Below are positions 6,242-12,330 of a DNA stretch of 12,379 nucleotides, one piece after another. Numbering within the stretch: the first letter of the stretch is position 1; each line of letters begins with the position of its first letter. This DNA comes from Lachnoclostridium sp. Its GTDB lineage: Bacteria > Bacillota_A > Clostridia > Lachnospirales > Lachnospiraceae. The stretch covers positions 1 to 12,379 of the forward strand of contig SVDR01000063.1 of NCBI GenBank assembly GCA_015057755.1, written 5' to 3'. A model generated the notes under the pieces. It was not told the origin of the DNA and made no database searches. It saw nothing but the letters and a program-made list of their open reading frames with translations. The position numbers and the translations under genes were made by a program.

Positions 6242-8074
6242 TTATTTCTGAGCTGCAATCTTCTCCGCCAGATCATTCAGGTACATCCAGCGCTCCATTT
6301 TCTCTTCCAGTTTCGCCTCAGTCTCTTCCTTCGCTGCCATCAGCTCGCGGAGCTTTCCATAATTGGTCGCAGACGCTGCAATCTGCTCGTCCAGTTCTAC
6401 GATTTTTTCCTCAAGAGCTGCCATATCGTCTTCGATGGTATCCCACTCGCGCTGCTCCGCATAAGTAAATTTCAGCTTTCTCTCACGCGGTTTCTCGGTT
6501 TTCTTCGCCGGTTCTTCTGCACTTGCAGCAGCTTTTGCTCCTTTTACACCGGCTCCGCTGCCACCAGACATGCCCATAGCTTCCAGCTCGGACTCTTTCC
6601 TGATCTGATAATCCGTAAATCCACCTTCGTACTGGCGGATCACTCCATTTCCTTCGAAAGCGAAAATTCTGCGTACCACACGGTCCAGGAAATAACGGTC
6701 ATGAGAAACCGTGATCACGATACCCTGAAAACTGTCGAGATAATCTTCCAGGATCATCAAAGTCTTAATATCCAGATCGTTGGTTGGCTCGTCCAGGATC
6801 AATACATTCGGCGCTTCCATCAGGATTTTCAACAGATACAGTCTCCGTCTCTCACCGCCGGACAATTTCCCGATCACAGTGTACTGCACGGACGGCGGGA
6901 ATAAGAAGCGCTCCAGCATCTGGGATGCACTGATACTTCCGTCTTTCGTCTTCACATATTCCGCGACATTTTTTATATAATCAATGACTTTAAGGCTGGT
7001 ATCCATATCCTCATTTTCCTGAGAGAAATAGCCCATTTTTACCGTCTGACCGATTTCGATGGTTCCGGAGTCCGGCTTTTCCCAGCCTGCAATGATCTTC
7101 ATCAATGTGGATTTTCCGCTTCCGTTCGGACCAATATAACCAATTCGGTCATTCTTTAGGAAGAAATAGGTGTAATCTTTGATCAGCACCTTATCTCCGT
7201 AAGCCTTGCAAATATCGGAAAGTTCCACCGTAGTACGGCCCAGTCTGCTGGAAACAGATTCCATTTCCACAGACTGCTCTTCTGTCGGTCCTTTTTGATT
7301 TTTCAGATCCTCGTATCTCTGTAAACGTCCCTTCTGCTTGGTTGTTCTCGCTCTAGCGCCTCGTTTTACCCACTCCAGTTCCACTCGCAAAATAGACTGG
7401 CGCTTTCTCTCGGACGCACGCTCCATATCCATGCGCTCCGCTTTTAATTCCAGAAAGCCTTCATAGTTTGCCTGATAGCGGTACAATTTACCATTGTCAA
7501 GCTCTACGATGCAGTTTGTCACACTGTCCAGGAAATAACGGTCATGGGTGATCATCAAAAGTGCTCCACGGAACCGTTTCAGATAATCTTCCAGCCATTC
7601 TGCCATCTCGCTGTCCAAATGGTTGGTCGGCTCATCCAGGATCAGCAGGTCTGCTGTGGAAAGAAGCACAGAAGCCAGCGCCACGCGCTTTTTCTGACCG
7701 CCGGACAGATGGTCCACCACCTCATGGTGGTCTGTAATTCCGAGTTTATTGAGCATGGACTTTGCCTGACTTTCAAAATCCCAAACGTGGTCATGCCCGT
7801 CATTCTCACGGATAATGCTCTCTAATACGGTCTCGCCCTTTTCAAACACCGGATTCTGTGAGAGATAACGGATCGCCAGGTTGCGTCCGCGGACGATGGT
7901 TCCGGAATCCGGTTCTTCCAGACCGGCTACCAGTTTTAATAAGGTCGATTTACCCGTGCCATTCACACCAATGAGACCGATCTTGTCCCCCTCATTGATC
8001 GAAAAGTCCGTATCATCAAAGATCAGGCGTTCTGTATACGATTTCGTCAAATGTTCTGCCGTAACTAAATTCAT
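6242..8074 (-). CDS. uup: ABC-F family ATPase, Uup-like
   Basis: The 610-residue soluble protein carries two ABC ATPase domains and no membrane domain, the ABC-F layout. Domain 1: Walker A GVNGTGKST (36-44), signature LSGGQ (123-127), Walker B LILDEP with Glu148, switch His177. The inter-domain linker holds the basic ARTTKQKGRLQRYEDL stretch (242-257) typical of Uup. Domain 2: Walker A GPNGSGKST (315-323), LSGGE (404-408), LILDEPT with Glu429. A low-complexity Ala/Gly/Lys segment (~502-530) leads to a C-terminal coiled coil (~535-607). E. coli Uup, the closest named relative by architecture, affects transposon excision and branched DNA and also has ribosome-linked ABC-F activity. It lies 31 nt after exoA and 61 nt before the GH13-Ogt fusion, so the three are probably one operon. 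A resistance-type ABC-F is less likely because the linker and coiled coil match Uup. Confidence 0.9.
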   Translation of the reverse strand: MNLVTAEHLTKSYTERLIFDDTDFSINEGDKIGLIGVNGTGKSTLLKLVAGLEEPDSGTIVRGRNLAIRYLSQNPVFEKGETVLESIIRENDGHDHVWDFESQAKSMLNKLGITDHHEVVDHLSGGQKKRVALASVLLSTADLLILDEPTNHLDSEMAEWLEDYLKRFRGALLMITHDRYFLDSVTNCIVELDNGKLYRYQANYEGFLELKAERMDMERASERKRQSILRVELEWVKRGARARTTKQKGRLQRYEDLKNQKGPTEEQSVEMESVSSRLGRTTVELSDICKAYGDKVLIKDYTYFFLKNDRIGYIGPNGSGKSTLMKIIAGWEKPDSGTIEIGQTVKMGYFSQENEDMDTSLKVIDYIKNVAEYVKTKDGSISASQMLERFLFPPSVQYTVIGKLSGGERRRLYLLKILMEAPNVLILDEPTNDLDIKTLMILEDYLDSFQGIVITVSHDRYFLDRVVRRIFAFEGNGVIRQYEGGFTDYQIRKESELEAMGMSGGSGAGVKGAKAAASAEEPAKKTEKPRERKLKFTYAEQREWDTIEDDMAALEEKIVELDEQIAASATNYGKLRELMAAKEETEAKLEEKMERWMYLNDLAEKIAAQK

Positions 8075-8105
8075 GCTGTGTTAACCTTTCGTGTTGTATT
8101 CTAAA

Positions 8106-8861
8106 TTACTCGATCACCAGTTCAACCGGACAATGGTCGCTGCCGAAAATGTCTGTGTGAATGTCTGCACTTACCAGGCGGTCCTTTAACGCCTCAGATA
8201 CACAGAAATAATCAATACGCCAGCCTGCGTTCTTTGCTCTCGCAGAGAAACGATAGCTCCACCAAGAGTAAATTCCCTCTTTATCCGGGTAGAAATAACG
8301 GTAAGTATCAACAAAACCAGCCTCTAACAGCTCAGTAAATTTACCGCGCTCTTCATCGGTAAATCCGGCATTTTTGCGATTGGTCTTAGGATTTTTTAAA
8401 TCAATTTCCTTGTGAGCCACATTCAGGTCACCACAGAAAATCACCGGCTTCTTTTCTTCCAGCTTCTTCAGATATGCACGGAATGCATCTTCCCAGGTCA
8501 TGCGGTAATCCAGACGTTTCAATCCATCCTGAGAGTTCGGTGTATAACAAGTGATCACGTAATAATTCGCAAACTCAGCTGTGATCACGCGTCCTTCATG
8601 GTCGTGTTCTTCAATACCAAGACCGTACGCAACGGAAATTGGCTCTTCTTTTGTAAACATCGCCACACCGGAGTATCCCTTTTTCTCTGCATAATTCCAG
8701 TACTGATGATAACCCGGCAGGTCGATCACTGCCTGGCCCTCCTGCATTTTACTCTCCTGAATGCAGAAAATATCTGCATCCACCGCTTTCGCGTAATCTA
8801 AAAATCCTTTATCTAAACATGCTCGAATGCCATTGACATTCCAGGAAATCATTTTCTTCAT
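8106..8861 (-). CDS. exoA: Exodeoxyribonuclease III / AP endonuclease
   Basis: This 251-residue enzyme (numbered from the Met at 8861) cuts abasic sites and trims 3' ends in base-excision repair. All family motifs are present: [11 protein letters not shown] at the N-terminus, metal ligand Glu36 in IQESK, Tyr106 in CYTPN, Asp145/Asn147 in GDLNV, Asp217 in WRIDY, and Asp242-His243 in GSDHCP. The length fits the Xth/ExoA group. A second ATG at 8867 would add Met-Pro; AGGAGA is only about 4 nt from it and 10 nt from the ATG used here, and relatives commonly begin MKK/MKL-ISWNVNG, so the shorter start is preferred but not certain. It heads the probable operon with uup and the GH13-Ogt fusion. A 12-bp perfect palindrome (8879-8890) just upstream of the ribosome binding site may be an operator. 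Confidence 0.95.
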   Translation of the reverse strand: MKKMISWNVNGIRACLDKGFLDYAKAVDADIFCIQESKMQEGQAVIDLPGYHQYWNYAEKKGYSGVAMFTKEEPISVAYGLGIEEHDHEGRVITAEFANYYVITCYTPNSQDGLKRLDYRMTWEDAFRAYLKKLEEKKPVIFCGDLNVAHKEIDLKNPKTNRKNAGFTDEERGKFTELLEAGFVDTYRYFYPDKEGIYSWWSYRFSARAKNAGWRIDYFCVSEALKDRLVSADIHTDIFGSDHCPVELVIE

Positions 8862-8878
8862 GGGCATAGTTCTCCTAT

Positions 8879-8890
8879 TATCATATGATA
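8879..8890. promoter_or_regulatory. 12-bp palindrome upstream of exoA
   Basis: TATCATATGATA is a perfect palindrome lying a few nt upstream of the exoA ribosome binding site and just downstream of a TATACT (-10-like) sequence on the minus strand. Its position suits an operator for the exoA-uup-ogt unit, but AT-rich palindromes of this size also occur by chance. Confidence 0.3.
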
Positions 8891-8981
8891 TGTCTAGTAT
8901 AACATTTTTTCGGTCAATTTAAAAGCCGAAATCGTTTCAGCGCAGAGTGTGTCGTGTGAACTACATCTTATAGATATAAAA

Positions 8982-9007
8982 AAGCAAGGTCTATTTCAAC
9001 CTTGCTT
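8982..9007 (-). terminator. Intrinsic terminator overlapping the RelA/SpoT-fragment stop codon
   Basis: AAGCAAGGT (8982-8990) pairs with ACCTTGCTT (8999-9007) around an 8-nt loop; on the minus strand the stem runs into TTTTTTATA, a canonical intrinsic terminator. The TGA of the upstream coding remnant (8996-8998) lies inside the loop. It closes the decayed purine-salvage cluster before the exoA unit. Confidence 0.88.
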
Positions 9008-9448
9008 ATCTCGTTCTTCTTTCATTCTGCGGAAATAGGAACTCATTTCATCTGCCATTCCTGACAAACGATTCAAAAGCTTTGAAAAATCTTTTAACAT
9101 AGCGTCATCTTGATTGTAAGGATATACAATATCATGATCAATTTCACTCCAGCCCTCTTCAAACAAAGTTCGACACTGAATCTCTACATAATAACCTTTG
9201 TATTTTATAATATAATGCAGGGATCTGTAAATTCCGCTGGATATGATATCAATTTCTTGACTGTTATATATCTTCGTATCTCCGGATCTTTTAAAAACCT
9301 TCGGTTTTTCAGCGATGTAATAGTGGTTCACATCTTCATCAAAATCCTTCAAGCGGTCATCAACATATAATTCTGGATTATTTTCAAAACGGTTTGTGAT
9401 ATATTGATGAAAATTAGTATGATCTAATTTTTCATTGTCTATTCTCAC
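8996..9448 (-). pseudogene. RelA/SpoT-domain protein, N-terminally truncated
   Basis: The 150-residue product, starting at GTG, carries only the C-terminal half of a RelA/SpoT (p)ppGpp synthetase domain: SGIYRSLHYIIKYKGYYVEIQ followed by CRTLFEEGWSEIDHD, matching the family YRSxHxxxxxKGxxVEIQxRTxxxxxWAExxHD. The upstream part of the fold, which holds the ATP-binding basic residues and the first catalytic Asp in the DxxGxR block, is absent: only about 65 residues precede YRS, and the frame is closed by TAG-TAA just upstream. Synthetase activity is therefore unlikely. No clear Shine-Dalgarno sequence precedes the GTG. It lies 15 nt after the final xpt stop and in the same frame, and an intrinsic terminator overlaps its TGA. 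With the broken xpt and permease upstream it reads as an operon remnant. A short functional regulatory fragment cannot be excluded. Confidence 0.65.
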
Positions 9449-9463
9449 ATCCGTACAAATTTA

Positions 9464-10045
9464 CTACTGTTTTCTAAATACGATTTCTCCGGTTTCACAG
9501 TTCATCTGATCCACAATGGCTAAAGACTCCAACTGATATCCCAGATTTCTAATCGTTCTTCCACCAGACTGAAAACCTTTTTCAATCGCAATTCCAATAC
9601 CTTCTACAGTTGCACCTGCTAACTATACAATCTGAATTAATCCCTAAAGAGCACATCCATTGGCAAGGAAATCATCGATCAATAGTACATGATCATTTTC
9701 ATTGAGGAATTTTTTAGCCACAATTACCTGATTTTTGTTTTTGTGTGTAAATGACTCCACCTCTGCAGTGTACATATCTCCTTCAAGATTAATACTCTTG
9801 GATTTCTTGGCAAATATCACCGGAACACCAAAGTGCTGGGCAGCAATACATGCGATTCCAATTCCGGAGGCTTCAATGGTAAGAATCTTGTTGATCTTCT
9901 TTCCCTCAAAACGTTTCTTCCATTCTTTTCCCATTTCATTGAACAGCTCAATGTCCATCTGGTGATTGAGGAAGCTGTCAACTTTTAATACATTACCTTC
10001 TTTTACGATTCCGTCTTTTAAGATCTTTTCCTCTAAGAAATTCAT
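9464..10045 (-). pseudogene. xpt: Xanthine phosphoribosyltransferase, interrupted by two amber codons
   Basis: Xpt converts xanthine and PRPP to XMP in purine salvage. The first 133 codons read as a normal Xpt: [14 protein letters not shown] start, [13 protein letters not shown] (19-31), [10 protein letters not shown] (54-63), and the PRPP loop [11 protein letters not shown] (120-130). A TAG at 9644-9646 then ends translation. The same frame continues with six conserved-looking residues (GLIQIV), a second TAG at 9623-9625, then [18 protein letters not shown] and on to IVFRKQ, ending at tandem TAG-TAA (9461-9466). The whole frame (193 positions) has normal family length. A strong GGAGGAGG site precedes the ATG. 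It follows the broken permease gene by 18 nt, the inverse of the usual xpt-pbuX order. TAG closes two intact genes in this window, so routine amber read-through is unlikely. It is most likely a young pseudogene. Confidence 0.88.
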
Positions 10046-10063
10046 AACGATTGCCTCCTCCGA

Positions 10064-10399
10064 TTATTCACTGATTTTATCGACTTCCATATTCTGCGGC
10101 AGAACAAAACTAAGAATTAGAGAAGAAATCGCAGATGCATAACCATCACAGGCAAGGGAACCGGAAATCTCTTTATCTGTAATTTCTCTATCTAATCCAG
10201 AAACAACCATTGCATTTTGCAGTAAAACTGCAATTTCATCCTGCGACAAACCGGCTGCTGCTGCAACAATGGTGATTGGTGCCAGATTAGATACAAACAT
10301 CGCCAGAATATGTTGTAATCCAAATGGAATTGCTTTTAAAATCGGGACTCGTCCGTTAAGCTTGTATATGTTGCTTACACCACTAGTTTGGTTATTCAT
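10064..10399 (-). pseudogene. pbuX: Xanthine/uracil permease (NCS2) with two large in-frame deletions
   Basis: The 111-residue frame is a collapsed nucleobase:cation symporter-2 (family ~440-460 residues, 14 transmembrane helices). Residues 1-64 match the N-terminus, including LNGRVPILKAIPFGLQHILA and the NLAPITIVAAAAGLS helix. Residues 65-95 (GLDREITDKEISGSLACDGYASAISS) correspond to a conserved block that normally lies after roughly two thirds of the protein. Residues ~96-111 (FVLPQNMEVDKISE) resemble the C-terminal tail. About 200 and then about 120 residues are therefore missing by comparison with the family as I know it, with both junctions in frame. Transport is impossible with so few helices. 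GGGAG precedes the ATG, and a TATAAT (10463-10468) lies upstream. It was probably the first gene of a permease-xpt operon. No purine riboswitch core (GTTTCTACC) is recognisable in the leader. Confidence 0.85.
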
Positions 10400-10462
10400 A
10401 ACTCTCTCCCTTTTTAATCATTATCAGGCCATAATAGGTCGGCCTTTAGAATCCCGTGTTTT

Positions 10463-10468
10463 ATTATA
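10463..10468 (-). promoter_or_regulatory. -10 element of the decayed permease-xpt cluster
   Basis: A perfect TATAAT on the minus strand lies about 65 nt upstream of the permease ATG; the sequence 17 nt further upstream (TTAAAA) is a poor -35 box. The short leader contains a small AGGCC/GGCCT stem near 10427-10446 but no recognisable purine riboswitch. Further upstream a 6-bp GGTTCT/AGAACC hairpin (10531-10556) is followed on the minus strand by GTATTTTGTCGTTTTTT, possibly a leftover attenuator. Confidence 0.45.
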
Positions 10469-10570
10469 CGTTATAAATCTTTATATTTTAATTAAATTAC
10501 CATCTGATCCTCTAAAAAACGACAAAATACGGTTCTGAGAAAAAGTTATAAGAACCATTCAACCCATAAT

Positions 10571-10615
10571 AAAAACGCGAAATGAATGTCAAAAAACAAT
10601 TCATTCCGCGTTTTT
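10571..10615. terminator. Bidirectional intrinsic terminator after the AIM24 gene
   Basis: AAAAACGCG (10571-10579) pairs with CGCGTTTTT (10607-10615), then one mismatch, then AATGAAT (10581-10587) with ATTCATT (10599-10605), a 16-bp stem with one mismatch and an 11-nt loop. A-rich and T-rich flanks on both sides let it work in either direction; for the minus strand it ends the AIM24 transcript about 45 nt past its stop. Confidence 0.88.
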
Positions 10616-10660
10616 ATTCTATATGATTTTGATCTATGTACTTTAGTATTAGCTCAAATA

Positions 10661-11419
10661 CTAACGAACCGGTGCCAGAAGCACTTTACCGGTACCTCGG
10701 TACACATTTACAAGTCCCTCTCCGGATGCTGCGGAGCCGAGAAGTGTTTTTCCGGAGCGCTCTACCGTAAAGTCTAAACTTCCGCTCCACGCGATCGCAA
10801 AGTTTCCATCCACTTTCAGTACATCATTCTCCAGCCAGATTTCCACAAGCTCCTCTCGCGGACACGGAGATTCTAAGCAGACAACACCCTGTCCCTGAAT
10901 TCCAAGGTTGAATAATCCCTCATTGCCAAGCACTGCGGAAGAAACGTTGGATCTCATCACCGCTTTATGTTTCAGTGTGGATTCGCACGCCAGAAACAGA
11001 CCGTCATCCAGCACAATGGAACCATTCCAGTCTTTTAAATCCACAAGTAAAATGTGTTTATAAGTCGGCTCCAGAACCAGAGTGCCGCTTCCGGTATATT
11101 CCGGTTTGATCGCTGATTCGCCTGTCACAGAACCGCGCATCGCCTTTCCGAACAGATCGCCAACGCCTTTCAGACCGGTGGTCGCTCTCACATCGCCAAC
11201 CATCCACTGCATCGCACCTGCCTGCACAGTCACATTGGAAGCAGCGACATCACAAACCACCTGACGTTTCCGCACATTCATCTGGCTGGAAAAATATGCC
11301 TGCATCGCAGTCTCAGGCATTACGCTCAAATCTTTCTGATACTCAATCACAGAAAAAGCGCCTAAAGAATCGATCACTTTCACATCATCATTGTTAAAAA
11401 AGTTTCTGATCTGATACAT
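10661..11419 (-). CDS. AIM24 family protein
   Basis: The 252-residue protein, beginning MYQIRNFFNNDDVKVID, belongs to the AIM24 family, beta-strand-rich proteins named after a yeast mitochondrial factor and of unknown role in bacteria. Supporting blocks are VQAGAMQWMVGDVRATTG, with GVGDLFGKAMRGSVTGESA following, then EYTGSGTLVLEPTYKHILLVDL, then VLGNEGLFNLGIQGQGVVCLESP, and a Gly-rich C-terminus SGEGLVNVYRGTGKVLLAP. There is no signal peptide or membrane helix. The frame is open upstream to 11518, but an AGAGGT site 7 nt before the ATG at 11417-11419 and the homology favour this start; the 33 upstream codons are the +1 shadow of a small ORF (11394-11555) that overlaps the AIM24 start by 26 nt, suggesting translational coupling. 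It stops at TAG before a strong terminator. Family assignment is good; function unknown. Confidence 0.85.
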   Translation of the reverse strand: MYQIRNFFNNDDVKVIDSLGAFSVIEYQKDLSVMPETAMQAYFSSQMNVRKRQVVCDVAASNVTVQAGAMQWMVGDVRATTGLKGVGDLFGKAMRGSVTGESAIKPEYTGSGTLVLEPTYKHILLVDLKDWNGSIVLDDGLFLACESTLKHKAVMRSNVSSAVLGNEGLFNLGIQGQGVVCLESPCPREELVEIWLENDVLKVDGNFAIAWSGSLDFTVERSGKTLLGSAASGEGLVNVYRGTGKVLLAPVR

Positions 11420-11555
11420 ACACATTACCTCTTTCTTGAATCTTCTCTCCATGGAATACTGTTTTATCTTCAAGTCCAAGCTTTTCGCTGAACTCTTTTT
11501 GCGCATACATTTTTTCAAGTAACATACATAGTCTGATCCGCTGTTCCACTGGCAT
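11394..11555 (-). CDS. 53-residue small protein upstream of AIM24 gene
   Basis: A small ORF (start MPVEQRIRLCMLLEKMYAQK, ending VYVSDQKLF) is preceded by AAAGGAG at 7 nt from its ATG, a stronger ribosome binding site than that of the AIM24 gene. The first half is an amphipathic, charged helix (QRIRLCMLLEKM) followed by EFSEKLGLEDKTVFHGEKI. The style recalls small hypothetical proteins of Lachnospiraceae that I know only as unnamed. Its TAA at 11394-11396 lies 26 nt inside the AIM24 coding sequence in another frame, so the pair is probably cotranslated. It is the only ORF explaining the ~170-nt stretch between the TATAAT at 11597-11602 (minus strand) and the AIM24 start. It could be a stand-alone small protein or a leader peptide. 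I assign no function. Confidence 0.68.
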   Translation of the reverse strand: MPVEQRIRLCMLLEKMYAQKEFSEKLGLEDKTVFHGEKIQERGNVYVSDQKLF

Positions 11556-11596
11556 CCTCGTTCTCCTTTCTGATTTATTCGCGCTTTACTGCTTTT

Positions 11597-11602
11597 ATTA
11601 TA
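11597..11602 (-). promoter_or_regulatory. -10 element for the small ORF/AIM24 unit, within an inverted repeat
   Basis: A minus-strand TATAAT (plus 11597-11602) lies about 40 nt upstream of the small-ORF ATG; the best -35 is a weak TTTATT at 17 nt. It sits between the two arms of an 8-bp inverted repeat, TTTATTCG (11574-11581) and CGAATAAA (11618-11625), in the divergent region shared with the XRE regulator gene, so that repeat could be the regulator's operator. Confidence 0.5.
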
Positions 11603-11656
11603 ACGAAACTTATTTTTCGAATAAACCGCTGCCTTTCCGAAATAGACCTCGCTATT

Positions 11657-11686
11657 TTGTCATTTTTCAAGTATAATCAATATATC
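11657..11686 (+). promoter_or_regulatory. Promoter region of the XRE regulator gene
   Basis: TTGTCA (11657-11662) with TATATC (11681-11686) at 18 nt gives a plausible promoter; a perfect TATAAT at 11672-11677 offers an alternative -10 but has no good -35 box. AAGGAG follows at 8 nt from the ATG. Which -10 is used cannot be decided by eye. Confidence 0.5.
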
Positions 11687-11720
11687 ACTTGTTCTTTTCG
11701 AACGTTAAGGAGAATGCCAT

Positions 11721-12224
11721 ATGGGAAGAAAATCAACCAAGGAAAATAAAAATATCTACCAGATCAGCCGCGAGGAGATGAACTACTCCCGTGAAGCCGC
11801 TGCCGAAAAGCTTGGCTTCATTTCCTCCGACCGTATTGAAAAAATAGAAAATGAAAAAACTCTTCCGCATCCGGAAGAAGTCCTTGCCATGGCGGATTGT
11901 TATAAGAATCCCGCCCTTTGCAATTATTTCTGTTCCCATGAATGTCCAATCGGTATCGAATACGTCCCGGCAATTCAGGCGAAGGAACTGTCCCAGATCA
12001 CACTTGAAATGCTCGCCACACTCAACAAACTGACACGCGAAAAAGAGCGCCTGATCGAGATTACCGTCGACGGAGAACTCTCCGAAGACGAACTTCCGGA
12101 CTTCCTCAAGATCAAAGAGGAATTGGAGAAAATGGCACTGGTCATTGATTCTCTCAATCTCTGGCTGGACCAGACGATCGTATCCGGAAAGATCGATAAG
12201 AGCCTGTTTGAAGAAAAACGCTAA
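11721..12224 (+). CDS. XRE-family HTH transcriptional regulator with Cys/His cluster
   Basis: The 167-residue protein opens with a helix-turn-helix of the XRE/Cro-CI type (~10-58): ISREEMNYSREAAAEKLGFI for helices 1-2, then SSDRIEKIENEKTLPHPEEV, the usual RIxxIExGxxxP pattern before helix 5. Directly after it, residues 60-75 hold four cysteines and one histidine (Cys60, Cys67, Cys71, His73, Cys75, including CSHECPIG). Residues ~88-160 are strongly charged and heptad-like (LATLNKLTREKERLIEI, then FLKIKEELEKMALVIDSLN), a likely coiled coil for dimerisation. The Cys cluster may bind a metal or Fe-S cluster, or act as a redox switch; that is inference. AAGGAG precedes the ATG at 8 nt. It is transcribed away from the small ORF/AIM24 unit, so it may regulate that unit or itself from the shared intergenic region. 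Confidence 0.87.
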   Translation: MGRKSTKENKNIYQISREEMNYSREAAAEKLGFISSDRIEKIENEKTLPHPEEVLAMADCYKNPALCNYFCSHECPIGIEYVPAIQAKELSQITLEMLATLNKLTREKERLIEITVDGELSEDELPDFLKIKEELEKMALVIDSLNLWLDQTIVSGKIDKSLFEEKR

Positions 12225-12233
12225 GCATTACAA

Positions 12234-12256
12234 AAGGGTATCGAAGCGATACCCTT
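12234..12256 (+). terminator. Perfect hairpin just after the XRE regulator gene
   Basis: AAGGGTATCG (12234-12243) pairs perfectly with CGATACCCTT (12247-12256) around a 3-nt loop, starting 10 nt after the stop codon. It lacks a T-tract, so it is more likely an RNA-stabilising or read-through hairpin ahead of the stronger terminator that follows. Confidence 0.5.
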
Positions 12257-12286
12257 CAGATTGTAGACAAAGTAATTATTAAACTC

Positions 12287-12330
12287 AGCCTCTGTATAAT
12301 CGATGAAACATTATGCAGAGGCTATTTTTA
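12287..12330 (+). terminator. Intrinsic terminator of the XRE regulator transcript
   Basis: AGCCTCTGTATAAT (12287-12300) pairs with ATTATGCAGAGGCT (12310-12323), 14 bp including one G-U, around a 9-nt loop, and is followed by ATTTTTATC. The remaining ~50 nt to the window end is AT-rich with no gene seen. Confidence 0.85.

Noticed and set aside
9623..9646. Genome-wide TAG recoding
   Set aside because: TAG terminates the GH13-Ogt gene (3907-3909) and the AIM24 gene (10661-10663) at the expected family ends, so TAG works as a normal stop; nonsense mutation is the simpler reading for xpt.
10400..10560. Guanine/xanthine-responsive (purine) riboswitch upstream of the permease-xpt cluster
   Set aside because: The family usually has one, but the conserved GTTTCTACC and CCGTAAA core elements are not present; only small unrelated hairpins are seen.
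10661..11518. Long form of the AIM24 protein starting at 11518
   Set aside because: The extra 33 residues are Lys/Arg-rich without homology, lack a ribosome binding site, and overlap the well-supported small ORF in another frame; AGAGGT favours the ATG at 11419.
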